Positions 1-11,219 of a stretch of 64,000 nucleotides of DNA are shown here, piece by piece (position 1 is the stretch's first letter; each line of letters opens with the position of its first letter). The DNA is from Tanypteryx hageni (taxonomy: Eukaryota > Arthropoda > Insecta > Odonata > Petaluridae). The stretch is from assembly GCA_028673005.1 (NCBI GenBank), contig CM054118.1:8145082-8209081 (forward strand), written 5' to 3'. The notes under the pieces were generated by a model, which had not been told where the DNA came from, did no database searches, and saw only the letters and a program-made list of their open reading frames with translations. The position numbers were made by a program, and so were the translations under genes.

Positions 1-83
1 TGGTGAGTGCTCACTGGGTTTCCTCATCCCAACACCTTGTTGACATCCATATATTCATTTTACCTTTCCTTTTCCGTAAGTTG

Positions 84-84
<1 letters not shown>
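1..84 (+). mobile_element. PLE family B terminal fragment
   Basis: This is the terminal segment of a Penelope-like element, called family B here. It matches almost exactly the sense-oriented terminus at 20542-20623, and its first part matches 41331-41380. It carries the GTGAGTGCTCACTGGG block and ends in CCGTAAGTTG before running into (TA)n. The equivalent block in family A lies downstream of an RT/GIY-YIG ORF, which is why it is assigned to a PLE. The left part is cut by the window edge. No coding sequence is present. Confidence 0.7.

Positions 85-129
<45 letters not shown>
85..129. repeat. (TA)n microsatellite
   Basis: A pure TA tract of about 45 bp separates a sense family B PLE terminus from the antisense family A PLE terminus. 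Similar TA tracts bound nearly every PLE copy in this window. Confidence 0.97.
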
Positions 130-132
<3 letters not shown>

Positions 133-284
133 CTAAAGGAAAAGAAAAGGTAGTGATGAGGGTGGCAACAAGGTGTTGAGGGAAGCCCAGCGGACACTCA
201 CCAAGTTGAGGACCAAGCTGGCAGGCTGCTGGGGGCGTCGAAGAGACACGTAAAACACACGAACACAAAAACAAAAACACACGC

Positions 285-313
285 AAGCTTATCGGGCCTA
301 AGCCCTTCTTCAG
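285..313 (-). ncRNA. hammerhead-ribozyme-like motif, PLE family A 3' copy
   Basis: On the minus strand the order is CTGAAGA, A, GGGC, TTAG, GCCC, GATA, AGCTT. This follows the hammerhead core CUGANGA, stem II, GAAA, short stem III. Stem II is a perfect 4-bp helix with a 4-nt loop. Two departures count against activity: GATA replaces GAAA, and I could not close a convincing stem I. PLEs are known to carry hammerhead motifs in their terminal repeats. Probably a degenerate or inactive version. Confidence 0.4.
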
Positions 314-490
314 CGAAAGAGTAACGTAAAGTGACACACTGGGCGGGAATGACAGGGTGATGTGGGAAGGTTGATGATTGGAGGAGGTGGGGAGTAGGAG
401 GGGTGGATAGCCAATAAAGAGGGAGTGTGATGAGGTAGAGTCAGAATAGTTACAAAGTAACAAGGAAACATTGTAAGAGGGCTAATAGGG

Positions 491-3211
491 TTAGCGGAGG
501 TTGAGGCCAGGCGGAGAGAAAGAGTCGAGAAGATGGATATGTGCTAGTTCCCAGTGTCGGAGAAGGGGGGCAGGAGTGTCATAGGGTAAAGCGCGAATAA
601 TCCTAACATTGTAGCAACTATTAAAGGGAACATTGTGGGTATTAGCATGTAATGCAACTGGGAGGGGGCGTCTGAGAGAAACGCTATTCCGGTGACCGTT
701 CATTCGGATGTTTAACGGATTGCTGGTGAGGCCTACGTAAAACGCGGGACAAAGGGTGCAGGTAAGGAGGTAAATGACGTTACGGGTGGTGCAGTTGCTT
801 CTGGAGGTGATGGGGTAGGTGATGTTGGTGGAGGGACTCGAGAAAGAAGATGATGGTAGGTGGATAGGGCAAGTGAGGCAGCGAGGTTTTCCGCAGGGGT
901 GGGAACCTATTACAAGAAGCGTGGTAGAAGTGGGAATATCCTTCCTCCACAAGATATTTCCCAAATTTGGGGGCCGGCGGAAGGAGAGGAGCGGAGGATT
1001 GGCAAAAAGGTTGATAAAGAGGGACTGATGGGAGGAAGAGGTAAGAATTGGGTGGGCAGCATGAAGGATTGTTTTGAGAGCTTCGTGGATACCAGGATGG
1101 AAAAGTGTCGTAAGAGTGAGTGGAGGGGTAGATGCAGGAATAGTGGGTGTGTGAGGATGAGATCCAATGTGGGTAGGCGTCATCGCCCTATGGATCTGTT
1201 CGCGGACCAAGACTGGAGGGTAACCACGTTTGAGAAGAGCATCCTCGAGGACAGAGTAATACTCTAGAAGGGATGCTCTATCGGAACAAAGCCTCCATCC
1301 TCGACGAGCAAGGGCATAGGGGATAGAGGTTTTGGTATGAAGGGGATGGCAGCTATCAAAGTGGAGGTATTGGAGGCTGTTGGTAGGTTTGATGTGAACA
1401 CAGGTGCGGATTTGGCTGTCTTGAAGGTAAAGATCGACATCCAGGAATGTGATGTGGGAGGTAGAGGATTGGTGGGTGAAGGACAGTGAAGGATGGGAGG
1501 AGAGACGCGAGAGAAAGGAAAGGAGAGAGTCAGGTCCATGCGTCCAAATGAGGAAGACATCGTCGATGTATCTCAGCCACAAAAGTGGTCTGAGTGGAAC
1601 GTTGAGGAAGAGTCTTTCCCATTCTCCAAGGTAGCAATTGGCGTATGAAGGCGCCATTCGGGTGCCCATCGCAGTGCCTCTAATTTGAAGGTAGTGACGA
1701 CCATCGAAAGAAAAGTTGTTCAATTTGAGCACCATTGCTGCCAAGTCTAATAAGAAATGGGAGGAAGGTCTTGCGTCGGGTGGTCTTGAGTCCAGGAGTT
1801 TACTAAGGGCAGAGAGTCCATCATCGTGGGGGATGTTTGTGTAGAGGGAACAGACATCGATAGTGGCCAAAATGGTATTGGGTGGGAGAGGAAAGGGGAG
1901 GTGTTTGAGACGTTTGAGAAAGTGGTTAGTGTCTTGGATGAAGGAAGGGAATTGACGAATGAGAGGTTGTAGGTGGGAGTCAACGAAGGCGGAGATGCGT
2001 TCTGTAGGGGAATTAAAGCTGGCAACAATGGGGCGGCCGGGGATGTTGGGTTTATGGATTTTAGGGAGAAGGTAGAATGTGGGTGTGCGGGGTTTGTTGG
2101 GGATCATTAGAGCAATGGCGGAATCGGAAAGGCCTTCCTGTTTGCCTGAGGAATGAAGATAGGACGAAATTTGGTAGGAGTGGTGGTCTGTGGGGTTGGA
2201 AGTAAGGTGATGGTAAGAGGTTTCGTCAGAAAGTTGGCGCTCGGCTTCCTCGTTATATTTGGCGCGATCCATCACAACCGTGGTGGTGCCCTTGTCGGCA
2301 GGGAGGATGATGATATGGTCAAGATGTTTGAGTGTGGAAATGGCATGCCTTTCACGTCTGGTAAGATTATCAGTATGGTCGATAAGATCGGAAAAGTTAG
2401 GTTGGGAGATTCTGGAAAGGATATAATTGAGGTATTGTTCGACCGGGTGTAGGGAAGGAAGGGTGGGTGGAATGTATTGGGAAGGAGGTTTGAAGATGGA
2501 AAAGGTAGGTGGGAGGCCGGGAGGGAGTTTTGGGTTGGCAGAGGTGAGAGAGTCTTCTTTGGGAGGGTTAGTTTTTAGACGTAGTGTGCGGGCAAAGGAC
2601 TGGACGTCGGCAAGGAGGCGAAAATGATCAAATTTGGTGGTGGGACAAAAGGAAAGGCCGCGTGAAAGGAGTTCATTCTCGGCAGGGGTAAGTACGTGGG
2701 AGGAAAGGTTCAAGACTTCATCTGGTTGGCAAGATGAAGAGGTGGTGGCAGGAGTGTGCGAAAAATATGAGCGCTTCAAAGGTTTGCGGGTTAGGAAAGT
2801 GTGGGTCTTTTTCAGGATATGAAGTGATGGTGGCGTTGGGAATCCCAGGAGGTCCGCAAGACAGGGAGTTTGACCGATGAGTGGCGGGGAAGGAGGTGGT
2901 TTGTTGACCTCGCCAGCTGTTATGAACGGAAGGGGAAGACCAAGTTTGAGGTGCCGGACGCTACAATTAGCGAAGTGGGAGTTAGAGAGGGTGGTATAAT
3001 GGTGTATGGTGGAACGGATAATGTGGATAGAGGCGAGGTGATACGTGAGGGCTAGGGAAGCGCGTATAGGGGGAGGAAGACCTGAAAGAGGAATTCTGAT
3101 GGTGAGGCATTTGGGGGTGAGTCCAAGTGCAAGGCAGGAGTTGAGGAATTCAATCTGGCAGTTGAGGGTAATGTGTCTACGGAGATGATAACGGAGACGG
3201 GTCAGTTCCAT
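491..3211 (-). CDS. Penelope-like reverse transcriptase with GIY-YIG endonuclease
   Basis: This 906-residue uninterrupted frame encodes the single polyprotein of a Penelope-like retroelement, which reverse-transcribes element RNA and nicks the target. The N-terminal region (about 165-195) has the LNLSSHVLTPAE...GLSFCP signature of PLEs. The RT follows, with ILPADKGTT (302-310), GRPIVAS (392-398), motif A IDVCSLYTN (451-459, Asp452) and the catalytic YIDD box (549-552). A linker carries Cys residues in HPCGKPRCLTCP (about 771-782), the PLE-type Cys cluster in front of the endonuclease. The GIY-YIG domain has VIY (812-814), YVG (825-827), a conserved Arg near 836 and Glu near 888. The ATG sits about 80 bp from the unit boundary. 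No frameshift or stop is visible, so this copy may be competent. The PLE clade is not assigned. Confidence 0.9.
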   Translation of the reverse strand: MELTRLRYHLRRHITLNCQIEFLNSCLALGLTPKCLTIRIPLSGLPPPIRASLALTYHLASIHIIRSTIHHYTTLSNSHFANCSVRHLKLGLPLPFITAGEVNKPPPSPPLIGQTPCLADLLGFPTPPSLHILKKTHTFLTRKPLKRSYFSHTPATTSSSCQPDEVLNLSSHVLTPAENELLSRGLSFCPTTKFDHFRLLADVQSFARTLRLKTNPPKEDSLTSANPKLPPGLPPTFSIFKPPSQYIPPTLPSLHPVEQYLNYILSRISQPNFSDLIDHTDNLTRRERHAISTLKHLDHIIILPADKGTTTVVMDRAKYNEEAERQLSDETSYHHLTSNPTDHHSYQISSYLHSSGKQEGLSDSAIALMIPNKPRTPTFYLLPKIHKPNIPGRPIVASFNSPTERISAFVDSHLQPLIRQFPSFIQDTNHFLKRLKHLPFPLPPNTILATIDVCSLYTNIPHDDGLSALSKLLDSRPPDARPSSHFLLDLAAMVLKLNNFSFDGRHYLQIRGTAMGTRMAPSYANCYLGEWERLFLNVPLRPLLWLRYIDDVFLIWTHGPDSLLSFLSRLSSHPSLSFTHQSSTSHITFLDVDLYLQDSQIRTCVHIKPTNSLQYLHFDSCHPLHTKTSIPYALARRGWRLCSDRASLLEYYSVLEDALLKRGYPPVLVREQIHRAMTPTHIGSHPHTPTIPASTPPLTLTTLFHPGIHEALKTILHAAHPILTSSSHQSLFINLFANPPLLSFRRPPNLGNILWRKDIPTSTTLLVIGSHPCGKPRCLTCPIHLPSSSFSSPSTNITYPITSRSNCTTRNVIYLLTCTLCPAFYVGLTSNPLNIRMNGHRNSVSLRRPLPVALHANTHNVPFNSCYNVRIIRALPYDTPAPLLRHWELAHIHLLDSFSPPGLNLR

Positions 3212-3456
3212 GGTGGAAGAGAAAGAAAAGAGGAAAAGACGACAGGAAAGAAACGTAAAGATATAGACAAAAAAGGAGAAAAAAGGACGGTATATATATA
3301 TTAACTAAAGGAAAAGAAAAGGTAGTGATGAGGGTGGCAACAAGGTGTTGAGGGAAGCCCAGCGGACACTCACCAAGTTGAGGACCAAGCTGGCAGGCTG
3401 CTGGGGGCGTCGAAGAGACACGTAAAACACACGAACACAAAAACAAAAACACACGC

Positions 3457-3485
3457 AAGCTTATCGGGCCTAAGCCCTTCTTCAG
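3457..3485 (-). ncRNA. hammerhead-ribozyme-like motif, PLE family A upstream copy
   Basis: An identical copy of the motif at 285-313, shifted by 3172 bp. It lies in the upstream pseudo-LTR-like copy, so a transcript of the whole tandem would carry the motif on both sides of the full ORF. That is the arrangement in which hammerheads would process PLE RNA. Confidence 0.4.
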
Positions 3486-3662
3486 CGAAAGAGTAACGTA
3501 AAGTGACACACTGGGCGGGAATGACAGGGTGATGTGGGAAGGTTGATGATTGGAGGAGGTGGGGAGTAGGAGGGGTGGATAGCCAATAAAGAGGGAGTGT
3601 GATGAGGTAGAGTCAGAATAGTTACAAAGTAACAAGGAAACATTGTAAGAGGGCTAATAGGG

Positions 3663-4466
3663 TTAGCGGAGGTTGAGGCCAGGCGGAGAGAAAGAGTCGA
3701 GAAGATGGATATGTGCTAGTTCCCAGTGTCGGAGAAGGGGGGCAGGAGTGTCATAGGGTAAAGCGCGAATAATCCTAACATTGTAGCAACTATTAAAGGG
3801 AACATTGTGGGTATTAGCATGTAATGCAACTGGGAGGGGGCGTCTGAGAGAAACGCTATTCCGGTGACCGTTCATTCGGATGTTTAACGGATTGCTGGTG
3901 AGGCCTACGTAAAACGCGGGACAAAGGGTGCAGGTAAGGAGGTAAATGACGTTACGGGTGGTGCAGTTGCTTCTGGAGGTGATGGGGTAGGTGATGTTGG
4001 TGGAGGGACTCGAGAAAGAAGATGATGGTAGGTGGATAGGGCAAGTGAGGCAGCGAGGTTTTCCGCAGGGGTGGGAACCTATTACAAGAAGCGTGGTAGA
4101 AGTGGGAATATCCTTCCTCCACAAGATATTTCCCAAATTTGGGGGCCGGCGGAAGGAGAGGAGCGGAGGATTGGCAAAAAGGTTGATAAAGAGGGACTGA
4201 TGGGAGGAAGAGGTAAGAATTGGGTGGGCAGCATGAAGGATTGTTTTGAGAGCTTCGTGGATACCAGGATGGAAAAGTGTCGTAAGAGTGAGTGGAGGGG
4301 TAGATGCAGGAATAGTGGGTGTGTGAGGATGAGATCCAATGTGGGTAGGCGTCATCGCCCTATGGATCTGTTCTCGGACCAAGACTGGAGGGTAACCACG
4401 TTTGAGAAGAGCATCCTCGAGGACAGAGTAATACTCTAGAAGGGATGCTCTATCGGAACAAAGCCT

Positions 4467-4468
<2 letters not shown>
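3663..4468 (-). pseudogene. 5'-truncated PLE family A ORF (RT tail plus GIY-YIG)
   Basis: This is the C-terminal part of the same PLE polyprotein, about 268 codons. It is cut at its N-terminal side where the element meets (TA)n at 4469. It keeps the last part of the RT region (YYSVLEDALLKRGYPP), the Cys cluster and the whole GIY-YIG domain, and is nearly identical to the C-terminus encoded at 491-1296. It lacks the RT active site and any genuine start codon, so it is a by-product of the tandem layout. It may also serve as the upstream (promoter-side) repeat for the downstream copy, as pseudo-LTRs do in this class; that role is inferred. Confidence 0.85.

Positions 4469-4469
<1 letters not shown>

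Positions 4470-4533
<64 letters not shown>
4470..4533. repeat. (TA)n microsatellite
   Basis: Interrupted TA tract at the truncated 5' boundary of the upstream PLE A copy. Confidence 0.95.
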
Positions 4534-4536
<3 letters not shown>

Positions 4537-5299
4537 TGATGTTACCAATGACAGATATTTCGTATATTTTTCGTAAATCACTGAAAAGCAAAACTGCTTT
4601 TATTTGGAACGCAAAAACGTGACCTAATTTTTCAGTGTTGACCAGAAATGCTAAAAAAATAAATAAATAAAAAGGGTAGGGAATCTCCAAGGAATATCAT
4701 TGTTGTGTTCGTGTATGTGATTTCGTATCTGGGGTATGGAACGCATTCATCGAGAATAATGAATTTATAAAAAAATGCCGAGACGTTATTCCTATCATGT
4801 TATGCTGAGTAATAAACGGCAGCGAAGCCATTCCGTTGCGATGTCACGTGAACAGCAAATAATAATGACTAACGGACAATGAGTGCCCGCGTTCGAAATG
4901 GGAGAATTATTAGTAAATGAGAAATAAGGAAAAATAGAGTAGGAGAGCAAATGAGGTAAAAAGCAGGAATGGCAGTAAGGGAAAAAGAAAGAACGCATAA
5001 GAGTGAGGGATGTAAGAAGAATGAATGAGTAGAGTGAAAGTAGAAGAGAAGGGTGAGTGAAAATAAAACGATGTCAGCAATAGATAAGTGCATATATACA
5101 TGTTATGTACATGTACAATAATAAGCACTTCAATATCAAACAAGTAAAGAAAGAACTGACCAATCAGATATTAAGAGCAATTTTTATAAAATCTACAACC
5201 CTTAGACTGCCCCTAGAGTCTCCAAATTTCATCCCCGGGAAGAACTTATGGCCATGAACAATCATCAAAGTTCGGTGTCTCTAACTTGACGGTGTGGAA
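4534..5299. other. AT-rich sequence, nothing recognised
   Basis: I see no coding signal, RNA gene or repeat family here. A purine-biased patch lies at about 4915-5060. The short open frames on both strands overlap each other and have no domain signature. Confidence 0.6.
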
Positions 5300-7656
5300 C
5301 AGAAGTCTCAAACTCGCGGCCCCCGTAGTACATTTCTGCGGCCCGGGAAGAAAGGTAGTTTACACTAGACGGCCAATACTCAAATGTATTTCTTATAAAA
5401 TATTTCATGTAAATCTAAGAAATTTCAGAAGAATGTTAAATCAGCACTTTTAAAATATACGCAGTTTATTCCTCATTCAGATTTATAAAAATTCTGCACA
5501 GGTGGTGTACAAAGTTTTATGTCAAAAGAACCTAATCGTCGACGCCGAAACTAGCATTATTGTAATGAATGGGTTTAAGGCCGCATCAAAGGGGTGGAGC
5601 GATTCCTTCCTTGTGGAAGGGAGAGTTAATGTCCAAAGAATAAGAATCGGTGTGAGGACGAAAAATTTGCGGCACGTGGACTTGGCACGGTGTCTTAATG
5701 CGGCCCGCGGGTTCGGTGGAGGGCCTTCATGCGGCCCGCGCACCGATTTGGTGTATCCATGGTGTAGAAGTAATTCACCGTAAATGGCAGCGTGACGGAA
5801 TGATGGTCAAAACGATTTCATTAGCGATTGTTTTAAACCTGAGAAAAATTAAAAAATTATTTGTTAGGTACACATATCCACACAAAACACAAGAAAGAGA
5901 GGATAGAAAATAAACTTTAATGAATACCACTCCTACATCAAATAACAGTGAAAAGGGAGAGAGAGTTATGGAGAAGAGATGCAGTGAGCGAGAATGAGAG
6001 ACGGAAAGAAATAAACCGCTCGAGTTACGCAACCAAATAACCCTTTCTCTCCGTTCTCGTCCCGTAATCTCCTCCTACCGTTTCAAATTCCCTGAAAACG
6101 GCCTCGCTGAATTCCTAATCGCTTTTACGTCCCGGTTTCGAATATAATTGATTGAGCTATGATTTCGACAATAGAGAAAAACCGCCTATGAAACAAAAAA
6201 TGAGCTTAGGATGAATGTGGAATCGTAGCATAGTAAGCCATGTTTGCCGGAACCGGCAGTTGTTCCCCGATTAGATCACAAGCATTGTTGTTTCGGTCCC
6301 TCTTCCTCTTTATTCTCGTAAGCCGTATTAGTTCGCATATATTTTAGGGCAGACCCGATGGGATTCCCAGAACGCTCAGAGACCCTTGCTGGTGCGCGCA
6401 CAATAAATCTCCTTTATTTCTATTTTGGCGGAATTTTTTTCTTTTAAGTCGACGGGCGTTAAAAAGGTCCCTCCAGAGAGCTTTACTTTAGCCCTAGGAG
6501 CCATAACAATGAGAATCTTTCTGAAACGGGAGGCATGCATAGAATTTCCCGCGAGAGCAATGCCGTTACTTCTCGTCCTTGAAAATAATAATCCGCATCG
6601 CGAATTCTCGCGCCGAAATAAATCCCTTCCTGAAACGTTTCCGATTGCTTGGAAATTCAAGCGGCGGAGGGCGTTCGAATCGCTAACTTCCAGAATTCTT
6701 CGAATGCTTGCCTCAAACAATCGGAAATTCCCCCAATCGATACCTCGATCGTTTTCTGGTCAAGATAGCGTGCACTCGATTCCAAACCGAAGTGAAGTCC
6801 AGAGCAAGTTTGAAAATTAATTTAATATTCAGAGCAGCTAAAATCTTCAGAGAAGTTTCGGAATCTTTGGAGGCTATCATCCGCTGACCGATCGAGAGAT
6901 ATTTTGAAATTGTTTTTTAGCGGTTTTAAAAAAATCCGCTTATGCATTCAGTTTGCCCGTTTGTCTGTCTGACGCGCTACCTCCTCCTATACGAAAGCAG
7001 ATAGAGACATCGTTTTATCGCCAATCAGTTTAGTATTCTTTCTCTTTGAGTACGATTTATTGCGGGGGTCAGTCTGCCTGTTTAAAATGTTTTTTTAACC
7101 GGCATTTTTACTGTCTGCTTCAATAGCTCATTTCTTACTTGTTTCTTAGTCGTATCTCATCATACGAAATTACATTATATCTTCCGACTATTCCATCGCA
7201 TATATTGGCTGTCTTTTTACTAAAACAATCGGAGCAATATTCGAGTTCGGAATTAGAATAACGCATTCGCGATCTGTAATAACCAAACTATATTCCAAAG
7301 TAGACTTAAAACATTCCCAGAAGTAATCACTATGGATTCTTTGTAATTATCAAAGAAATTTCTCTACAATTAAAAAATAATTTTCATGATTTATGGTTTG
7401 GTCCGCATGATGGCACTGCACTAAATCCGCAGGCCGCATCCCACTTAAGAACGTTCTTCGGTACCCCAACTTAATAAAGTGTGTTTTAAATGAGAAATAA
7501 ACCGGTTATTGTGTTGATTTAATAGATACATTTCTTAAATTTCTAAGATAAAAATATTTCATAAGGAATACATATGATTATGAGTCGCATCATAGTATAA
7601 AGTATATAACATAGAGGGCCGTATAAGGATTATGGGACGCGTGTTTGTGACCCCTG
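5300..7656. mobile_element. hAT-like element remnant with terminal inverted repeats
   Basis: The left end CAGAAGTCTCAAACTCGCGG (from 5300) matches the reverse complement of the right end (CAGGGGTCACAAAC... read back from 7656) at about 18 of 23 positions, giving a consensus CAGRRGTCWCAAACWCGCG. CAGGGGTC-type termini with adjacent GCGGCCC are typical of hAT elements. The flanking 8-mers do not match as a target duplication, so the insertion is old or the pairing is fortuitous. No transposase is recognisable inside. A GC-richer block (about 6060-6820) contains opposing open frames that I cannot assign. TGCGGCCCGCG occurs twice internally, near 5698 and 5731. Confidence 0.4.
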
Positions 7657-8854
7657 CTATAGACAGAGAAACTGTATCTCTTTTCTCACCTAATACTACA
7701 ATTTAAAATGATCAAAACAAATATTTGGAGTAATTTAAGTGAATAATAAAGATGGAGCGTCTTGCAAACATTTCCATTAGTACATTTTGATACTTTCTTG
7801 TTTGAACATGATAATTGAACACGTTTAGAATAAGTCATATCCGTTACTGCGACTTTTTTCCGATACACTACTCGAATGCAATCACCATTACAGGTGCACT
7901 GAGACGTATAATTGAAACTATTTCGCTATCACTCCTGAACTAATTTCAGAAGCATTCCTCGTTTGTGATATAATTTTCTTTTTTCTGTTTGCCTGTTGCA
8001 AGAGAGTGAAATTGCATTTTAATTACTTTAATTTGCAGCGCGATCGACCGCGAAAGCAATTCTGATTGCGGACACGCCTCGCTAGGAAAAGAAAACAAAA
8101 GACCTACACCGATGCGGGTACGCTGCTGAATTTTTTTAATCTTACGAATCCTTTAATTAAGCAACATTTCGGAAGTCGGAGCACAAATTAATCAAATACA
8201 ACTTATATTTTGTTACAAACGTAATAAGTAATATCCTCAGAAGTACGCACTTCCACAGTATGATTGTTTTTAAAGAGATATATACGAAATGAAAAACTTT
8301 GTTATGTTATGTCAGAATCTGCAATCGGCGAATCGCCACTGATTATGGCGACATAGCAGTCAAAATGCGAATCTCGTTTTTTCAACCTTCTCCTGGTTGT
8401 TGGCGAAAATCGTAGATAATTTTTCAATTTGAATTTCATCCATAATTCGAGCTCGATATAACTTCCTTAAATTGATCTATTTGGTGTTCATCACCTTGTA
8501 TATTATAAGTTCTTTTCTTAAAATTTCTAGAAGTGTCGTGCCGTCGTTATTTCTGCACAAATCGCCACGCCAAAATCAGAATGGTATTCCGCGAATTTTA
8601 TCGCCGCACGAGCGATCGAAAAGATAAGAAAAAAATAAATTCCTCTACGGAATCTGTCGGAATGGAAGAAGAACAACGCCGTTTGGCCAAACACTCCGCC
8701 ACTCGGTACGAAATCCATAATAGCGTTACACGATGACAGAGAAAGAGATAGGTAGAGTGAGAGAGAGAAAGAAATAGGAGACAGTGAAGGCATTCTGGGA
8801 ACGAATCGCTGGAGAATGCCCCCCGAGTCGATTGCGATTGTTTTGCGAAGGTTC
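7657..8854. other. no gene recognised
   Basis: AT-rich sequence with no repeat family that I can match within the window. Short open frames at 7686-7868 and 8533-8736 lack any signature and are not called. Confidence 0.6.
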
Positions 8855-9829
8855 GAAGGGGAGGGAGAGGAGGAGGAGTAGGAGAGGAGGAGGGGAGGAG
8901 GAGAGGACGAGGGGAGGAGTAGGAGAGGAGGAGGGGAGGGGGAGGAGGGGAGGGTGAGTAGGAGGGGAAGAGAAGAGGAGGAGGAGTAGGAGAGGAGGAG
9001 GGGAGGAGGAGGGGAGGAGTAGGAGAAGGGAGGGGAGGAGAATGCGGCAGGATAAGTGGCAGAGATGAGGAAGAGTTTTGAAGGGATAAAGGGAGAAATG
9101 AGGAAAATGGTGAAGAAGGAAGGTAGAGGAGAGGAAAGGAGGGTGAGAAGGAGATGGAAGGGGCAGAGGAGGGGATGGGTGGAAAGGAAATGGGAGGAGG
9201 ACGTGGGAAATGTTTGTAGGGGAGGGAGAGGTTTAAGGAAAATGGCCGAAGGTGGGGGATGAGCAATTCGTGACGGAGGGAAAGGGTTGAAGGGAGGAAG
9301 AGAGGGAAGAATGAGGAGAAAGGGTCGAAAGGGGAGGATTGCGAAGTGAGTAGGGTGTGTTTGGAACTGAGAGATAAGGAAAGAAAAGAGATAGAAAGAT
9401 GTGGTGAGGGAGTAAAGGGAGAGAGATGGTGAAAGAGAGAGAGGGAAGAAGGTGGAGAGGGGAGAGGGAAGAGGGGAGGGAGAAGAGGGGAGGGAGAAGA
9501 GGGGAGGGAGATGAGGGGAGGGGAGGGGGAAGAGGGGAGGGGGAAGAGGGGTTAGGGAAGGTGGACGGGGAGAGGGAAGGGAGAAGAGGGGAGAGGGAAG
9601 GTGGATGGGGAGAGGGAAGGGGGAGAGAGAAGGGGGGAGAGAAGGGAGTGAGGGAAGGGGGAGAGGGAAGGGGGAGAGGGAAGGGGGAGAGGGAAGGGGG
9701 AGAGGGAAGGGGGAGAGGGAAGGGGGTGACGGAAGGGGGAGACGGAAGGAGGAAAGGGGAGGGGGAGACGGAAGGGCGGACACGGAAAGGGGAGACGGAA
9801 GGGGGGAGAAGGGAGGGAGGAGAGGAAGC
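8855..9829. repeat. about 1-kb polypurine (GGGGAGG-type) tract
   Basis: The plus strand is almost entirely G and A for nearly 1 kb. The first part has GGAGGAGGGG-type blocks. The later part (about 9440-9810) has regular GGGGGAGAGGGAA units. Strand asymmetry of this length can form triplex (H-DNA) and G-quadruplex structures. It also creates long spurious open frames on both strands (Pro/Ser-rich on minus, Gly/Arg/Glu-rich on plus), which should not be annotated as genes. Confidence 0.95.
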
Positions 9830-11219
9830 GCCGCCATCCATTGTAGACCGTTATTAACCCGGAAAACAATAGAAATTCGAACCCTTTTCCATGACGGTCC
9901 GGGAGATTCCCTTCCACTCACCCCCTTCTCTCCCCTCCAGGAAAAGCCTCCGCCACGGGAATTTTGTCTTCACAAAAACGAAAATTTCGGAGAATAGACG
10001 CGAAGAAACCAGCGGTTACCAGGGAGAGTTGGAAGAAAAGGGCGGTGAATGGGGTTGTGAGTTTTATTTATTTATTTATTTTCTGGCGTGCGGACGCGAG
10101 AAAGATATGGAATACGCAGAGAATAAATGTTATATGGGAGAGAAATAAAAAAAGACGTGATCCAGATAATATGGTACGAATATGGCGAAACAATAAACTG
10201 AATCATAGAGAAAGATTGAGAGAAGCTATGCAAATACAGTGGAGCAACGAAAATTCGTACTTTAAGAAAATGCAGTTATCGGACTATCGATTTATCGAAT
10301 ATTATAGAACTTCATTTTGCGTATATGAATCCGAGCATGAAAAATACCTACAAACTTCGATCCATCGAAAATTCGAGTTTTAGGCTTTCGTATTATCGAA
10401 GCGTTGACTGTCGAAGTTTGCTGCTGCGGTGCTTGGTTGAGACTAACTATTCGTACGCAGACGTCGCCAATTTTAATCAACATCGCTTTGTTTAAAGCGC
10501 AAGCTTCATATTTACCATTTACTGCTATCGTATTGATCGAGTACTTACGCAATCCCGATGTAAACATATCCACAATAAATATACATTTTCGCCGTTCTGC
10601 TTAATAGATTAAAACATTCGAAGCGAGATATAAAGTTTATATTCCATATGTTATCATTTAAAATACATCTCTGTTTGTAATTACTTCCATGTTTTATAAT
10701 TAAAATTTTTAATCATGCTTATAATTAGAATCAAAGAGATTATGTACATAATATTGGATGTAAATTTTAAGAATAAATGTTTATGAACAACATCATTTTT
10801 CTAATTCCAACGCTCGTTAGATGTTTATGTAAAATTGTTTTATTTCTTCCAAAACACGAATCTATTATAAATAAAAAGAAAGTCGAACGAACGACACGCA
10901 TCGATGTCCCCGATGAAAATAAACTGCGAAGCAAAGTGCGTAATTCGTTCTTCGCACGTATCTAATCGCATTTTAAATTGACAATAATAAAAATCTTAAA
11001 AAACTACTCACGATTTTAATACAGGTTATGAAATATATGTGATATATTCTTTATTTATCAAACATTCGACTATTACGCTAATTAATTAATTAAATGAATT
11101 AATCAATAAATTTGAAATTTGAATGTAAACAAAAATAATCTTCCGTTTCGAACTGGGTCTAACGTTCACTTAACATAACATAAGAACTTTTTCTCGGGGC
11201 CTTAGAATTAATAGCTAAA
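9830..11219. other. no gene recognised
   Basis: Mixed unique sequence, becoming very AT-rich after about 10600. An open frame at 9964-10383 (plus) has no recognisable domain and biased composition. I see no exon-like conserved blocks. Confidence 0.55.

Larger units (their letters stand above)
130..4469 (-). mobile_element. Penelope-like element family A, tandem full plus truncated copy
   Basis: The element reads on the minus strand. One complete unit spans about 130-3291: an 80-bp leader, the 906-codon ORF and a 3' region of about 360 bp. Upstream of it (3292-4469), after a 9-bp TA junction, lies a second copy cut at its 5' side inside the RT C-terminal region. About 1.17 kb is duplicated with an offset of exactly 3172 bp (130-1289 against 3302-4461). 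I found one difference, G at about 1202 against T at about 4374, which changes Ala/Ser in an antisense frame. A full unit preceded by a partial head-to-tail copy is the pseudo-LTR layout known for PLEs. The near identity points to a recent insertion. (TA)n bounds both ends. Confidence 0.9.

Noticed and set aside
860..1267. Plus-strand 135-codon frame, repeated at 4032-4439
   Set aside because: It is antisense to the PLE polyprotein in both copies. Its conservation is explained by the duplicated PLE.
6376..6820. Overlapping 114- and 131-codon frames on opposite strands
   Set aside because: Two equally long opposing frames in a GC-richer patch with no motif; neither is preferred over the other.
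8527..9921. Long open frames (up to 464 codons) across the polypurine tract
   Set aside because: The protein is Pro/Ser/Leu-rich on one strand and Gly/Arg/Glu-rich on the other purely from base composition. Frames overlap on both strands and no domain is visible.
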